Below, piece by piece: positions 62,028 through 64,000 of a DNA stretch of 64,000 nt. The notes beneath the pieces were generated by a model. The model was not told the DNA's origin. It saw only the letters and a list, made by a program, of their open reading frames with translations, and ran no database searches. The number at the start of each line of letters is the position of its first letter. Position 1 is the first letter of the stretch. The DNA is taken from positions 55,091 through 119,090 of the forward strand of contig CAAGEH010000001.1 in the NCBI GenBank assembly GCA_900768795.1, read 5' to 3'. The DNA is from an uncultured Collinsella sp. (lineage in GTDB: Bacteria; Actinomycetota; Coriobacteriia; Coriobacteriales; Coriobacteriaceae). A program made the position numbers and the translations under genes.

Positions 62028-62453
62028 ATGAGCCTTGAAGCAATGAGCCTTGAAGATATGATTTCCGAGCGTACCCATGCGGCTTATTCGTATGTGACGC
62101 GGGCTCAGAGCGCGCTTGGGGCCCTAGGTCGCCTTGATGTCGTTCGCGATGGCGATCGCCTCGTTCTGCCTGCGCGCGAGTACTCGCGGAAAGATTGGGC
62201 TGCCTGTACCGGGGCGGAGATCTGCCAGGTGGGTTCTTTTGCCCCCGAGGCGTTCGAGCAGGCGTCAATCGGGCATACGGGCGGACTGTTCTGGCTTGTT
62301 CCGACCGTGGGGGAGAGCTCCCTTCGAGTTGCCGACATACGGGCTCTTTCTGCCCGCGCCACCGCTGTTGGGGCTGCGCTTATCGTGGACAATTCCGTAC
62401 CCTTGAGTTACGGCTCCCGGCCCCCCCCTATGGGGGGGGGGCTGACCAACTAA
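62028..62453 (+). pseudogene. PLP-dependent trans-sulfuration-like enzyme, truncated
   Basis: The frame from ATG 62028 reads MSLEAMSLEDMISERTHAAY and continues as the N-terminal part of a Cys/Met-metabolism PLP enzyme: GGLFWLVPTVGESSLRVADIRALSARATAVGAALIVDNSVPLSYGSRP. The usual next segment with the PLP Lys is absent. Instead the sequence runs into a C8/G10 palindrome and stops at 62453 after six unrelated residues. So about two thirds of the gene is missing, cut at 62420. An A/T-richer block follows. The start lacks a strong ribosome site; ATG 62043 is an alternative. Confidence 0.55.
62421..62440. other. Poly-C/poly-G palindrome at the junction
   Basis: Eight C (62421-62428), TAT, then nine to ten G. 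It marks the abrupt change from GC-rich core DNA to A/T-richer DNA. It may be a mobile-element end or an assembly chimera. Confidence 0.5.
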
Positions 62454-62818
62454 CGCGTCAACAGTTTAGCCGCCGCGAGCTTGTCGAGCGCAGCGCCAAC
62501 GTGAGCGGAATAATCGAAGTCCCACCCACCGACAAGCGCATCGGCGAACGTCTCCACTGCGTCTCGGTCGTAGCCCTCCAGGTCATTGACCAAACGGGAC
62601 GCGATAGCCGCAACCGTGCTATCCGCGACAGGCCTGCAGCCCTCAAACGCCACTGACAGTGCGCGGACGGCTTGCCCGTCCCTAGTGGCCTTTAGCGTCA
62701 AAACGTCCTCGTGAGCAGCAGCGCAGACGGCTAGAACGTGGCCGCTGTTGGTGGACGTGCGAGCGATGCACACAGGACGGTTAGAGCGGGCGAGCAGGCG
62801 AACGGTGGACTTTTTCAT
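62450..62818 (-). CDS. Hypothetical protein
   Basis: A predicted 122-residue protein, MKKSTVRLLARSNRPVCIAR at the start. Helical, Ala-rich, with a WDFDYSAHVGAALDKL segment near the end. No family recognised. Start 62818 follows GGAG at six bases; a TTG at 62830 is in frame. Its stop codon lies just inside the right edge of the palindrome junction, so it is the first gene of the A/T-richer segment, although its own composition is still fairly GC-rich. Confidence 0.55.
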   Translation of the reverse strand: MKKSTVRLLARSNRPVCIARTSTNSGHVLAVCAAAHEDVLTLKATRDGQAVRALSVAFEGCRPVADSTVAAIASRLVNDLEGYDRDAVETFADALVGGWDFDYSAHVGAALDKLAAAKLLTR

Positions 62819-63012
62819 TTTAGGCTCCAAACTTGAAAGCGGACGCGAACTGTTTTGTTCGTTAAAAACATTATATCAAAAGAGTAAACGATTAGGCACA
62901 ACAATTTAAAAAAGTTTCTAGTAGCTTTAGCATTTACGTGCTTAGGGTAAGCGTATTCAAGTGTCGTGCTTGCGTGTGTGAACCACTTTATTAGTTTGTC
63001 GGCAACTCTTAC

Positions 63013-63041
63013 TTGCCACGTAAAAGAAGCTATGTTACACT
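63013..63041 (+). promoter_or_regulatory. Predicted promoter of the 63084 gene
   Basis: TTGCCA (63013-63018), 17-base spacer, TACACT (63036-63041). The gap 62819-63083 is A/T-rich and otherwise empty. Confidence 0.65.
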
Positions 63042-63083
63042 TAGAGCCAAGAAAACCGACCGACCAATAGAAAGGTTACAATT

Positions 63084-63377
63084 ATGAGTTTCGTGCATAC
63101 TATTTATCTTGAGAATGGCTATCGCTTTAGTGTTCCAGACAATGACCTTGCCGATGTTGCCGAGAAGGGCATAAATTACGTTGGCAAACAGTTCCGGCGC
63201 TGCACCGCAAGCGATATTTACGGTATTGCTAATTGCGAGCTAGAGTTTTACCTTGTCAACCGTTTGGCAAATGAGGTATTCATAGGCAAAGAAGTAGATT
63301 ATACCTGCGTCAATGCCGAGGATGAAAAGTACCTCACACTTGAAATACTTGATAAGATAAACGTTATAATCCAGTAG
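63084..63377 (+). CDS. Small acidic hypothetical protein (paralog 1)
   Basis: A 97-residue protein, MSFVHTIYLENGYRFSVPDN at the start, A/T-rich in codon use compared with the rest of the window. No known family. It shows faint similarity in layout to the next gene: strand-like IYLENGYRFSV, helix DLADVAEKG, the TASDIYGI segment and a C-terminal helix LTLEILDKINVII. It has its own promoter, GAAAGG ribosome site and hairpin. Probably an accessory gene of an acquired element. Confidence 0.7.
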   Translation: MSFVHTIYLENGYRFSVPDNDLADVAEKGINYVGKQFRRCTASDIYGIANCELEFYLVNRLANEVFIGKEVDYTCVNAEDEKYLTLEILDKINVIIQ

Positions 63378-63384
63378 ACCAAAG

Positions 63385-63425
63385 AATAAGGCGTTGCACT
63401 TGTAAAGGTGTAGCGCCTTATTGCT
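63385..63425 (+). terminator. Terminator of the 63084 gene
   Basis: AATAAGGCG (63385-63393) pairs with CGCCTTATT (63414-63422); the inner part CAC/GTG extends the stem. Confidence 0.7.
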
Positions 63426-63501
63426 ATGCACGATTAAATGTTGCCCCGCAATCCAAGAGACGTAAATGTTAATATCAACATAAATAGTCGAAACTTTTTG
63501 G

Positions 63502-63530
63502 TTGTACTCATGCGGTCAAAGTGTTATACT
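63502..63530 (+). promoter_or_regulatory. Predicted promoter of the 63569 gene
   Basis: TTGTAC (63502-63507), 17-base spacer, TATACT (63525-63530). Confidence 0.7.
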
Positions 63531-63568
63531 TTTCAGTAAGGAAAGCAACCAAGAGAAGGGTTCAAAAG

Positions 63569-63877
63569 ATGGATGCTTGCGCCGAAGTCTACATTACTAA
63601 GGACTACTCAGTTGAGCTGAGCGAGGATGATATTAAAAGCATTGCTCGCGATGTTCGCATAACGCTTTATAATAAGCAGCGTCCTTATGATTATACCGTT
63701 GCCGATATTCTGATCGAAGCGGGTGTACTTACTGGTATGTACATTGAATATGAAATGGAGCGCGGCACAGAAGAAGAGTATTGCATGGGCGACTTAGATA
63801 ATAAGCAACGCACTAAAGAAGACTATTGGCACGTAATTAAGTTGGTTCTTGAACAGGTTGACGTCATAGCCAAATAG
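63569..63877 (+). CDS. Small acidic hypothetical protein (paralog 2)
   Basis: A 102-residue protein, MDACAEVYITKDYSVELSED at the start, no known family. Its layout parallels the 63084 gene: VYITKDYSVELSEDDIKSIARD, YTVADILIEAGV and the C-terminal VIKLVLEQVDVIA. Start 63569 follows GAAGGG; the frame opens 48 bases earlier, but that part overlaps the promoter. Own promoter and terminator. Role unknown; perhaps plasmid or phage accessory. Confidence 0.7.
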   Translation: MDACAEVYITKDYSVELSEDDIKSIARDVRITLYNKQRPYDYTVADILIEAGVLTGMYIEYEMERGTEEEYCMGDLDNKQRTKEDYWHVIKLVLEQVDVIAK

Positions 63878-63885
63878 ATGTAAGC

Positions 63886-63917
63886 AAAGGCGCTACCATT
63901 TAGTAGCGCCTTTATTT
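63886..63917 (+). terminator. Terminator of the 63569 gene
   Basis: A perfect 11-bp stem AAAGGCGCTAC (63886-63896) with 63903-63913, followed by ATTTG. The GCGC core resembles the terminator of the previous gene. Confidence 0.85.
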
Positions 63918-63982
63918 GTCTAGACTAGCTAAAGCATTTGCCGCAAAGGCTACAGCTCTTTAGTCTCATGGTATGCGGCCTA

Positions 63983-63998
63983 TGTTTCACGTGAAACA
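63983..63998. promoter_or_regulatory. Consensus parS centromere site
   Basis: TGTTTCACGTGAAACA is an exact match to the bacterial parS consensus bound by ParB, and the symmetry extends by two bases each side to the end of the window. parS sites cluster near chromosomal origins or lie on partitioned plasmids and elements. No parA/parB gene is in the window. Confidence 0.88.
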
Positions 63999-64000
63999 TA

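Overview
The window reads as chromosomal DNA of a high-GC actinobacterium. Gene content and style fit the class Coriobacteriia, most likely a Collinsella relative: frequent GTG and TTG starts, strong GAAAGG/GGAGG ribosome sites, a Tat-type PstS lipoprotein, a four-domain S1 and a ThrRS without TGS domain. The taxonomic call is an inference from these traits, not from a database match. From position 1 to about 62420 the DNA is uniformly GC-rich. After about 62440 it becomes clearly A/T-richer.

Layout. 1-9700: truncated M18 aminopeptidase, polA, rpiB, a HAD phosphatase, argG-argH, ndk. 9970-16041: HAD phosphatase, rpsA, degV-type protein, HAD phosphatase, M20 dipeptidase. 16400-20071: pstSCAB phosphate operon without phoU. 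20245-24030: Uup-like ABC-F protein and two Cof-type HAD genes, the second frameshifted. 24337-27134: metal-efflux operon (ArsR repressor, small HMA chaperone, P1B ATPase) with an operator-promoter in near textbook form. 27425-33744: DEDD exonuclease, His-rich metal exporter, Q/N-rich membrane protein, YaiI, nitroreductase with a repeat-built N-terminus. 33900-35551: remnant of a BREX phage-defence operon, brxA followed by an in-frame brxB::brxL chimera. 35871-39062: DUF1015-serA-serC. 39337-43009: small conserved gene, RF-1-like rescue factor, lipid kinase, CLC transporter. 43197-48376: tRNA-Pro, tRNA-Gly, gdhA, an AbiEi/DUF559-like gene, two cupins, tRNA-Leu. 48447-61745: tig-clpP-clpX, valS with a structured leader, folC, a secreted coiled-coil/RlpA-like protein, pepP-type peptidase, a zinc-ribbon membrane protein, thrS. 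62028-64000: a PLP-enzyme gene cut off at a C8/G10 palindrome, then A/T-richer DNA with three unknown small genes and a perfect consensus parS site at the extreme right end.

Most genes are housekeeping (replication, translation, arginine, serine and glutamate synthesis, protein quality control, phosphate uptake). The accessory material is of three kinds. First, the BREX remnant, whose fusion boundary implies loss of brxC, pglX, pglZ and most of brxL. Second, intergenic repeats: a dispersed GTTTCCCTGA-type repeat found in three convergent intergenic regions, a long palindrome at 45390-45604, and minisatellites that overlap or abut gene 3' ends. Third, the A/T-richer right-hand segment that looks like acquired DNA or an assembly join.
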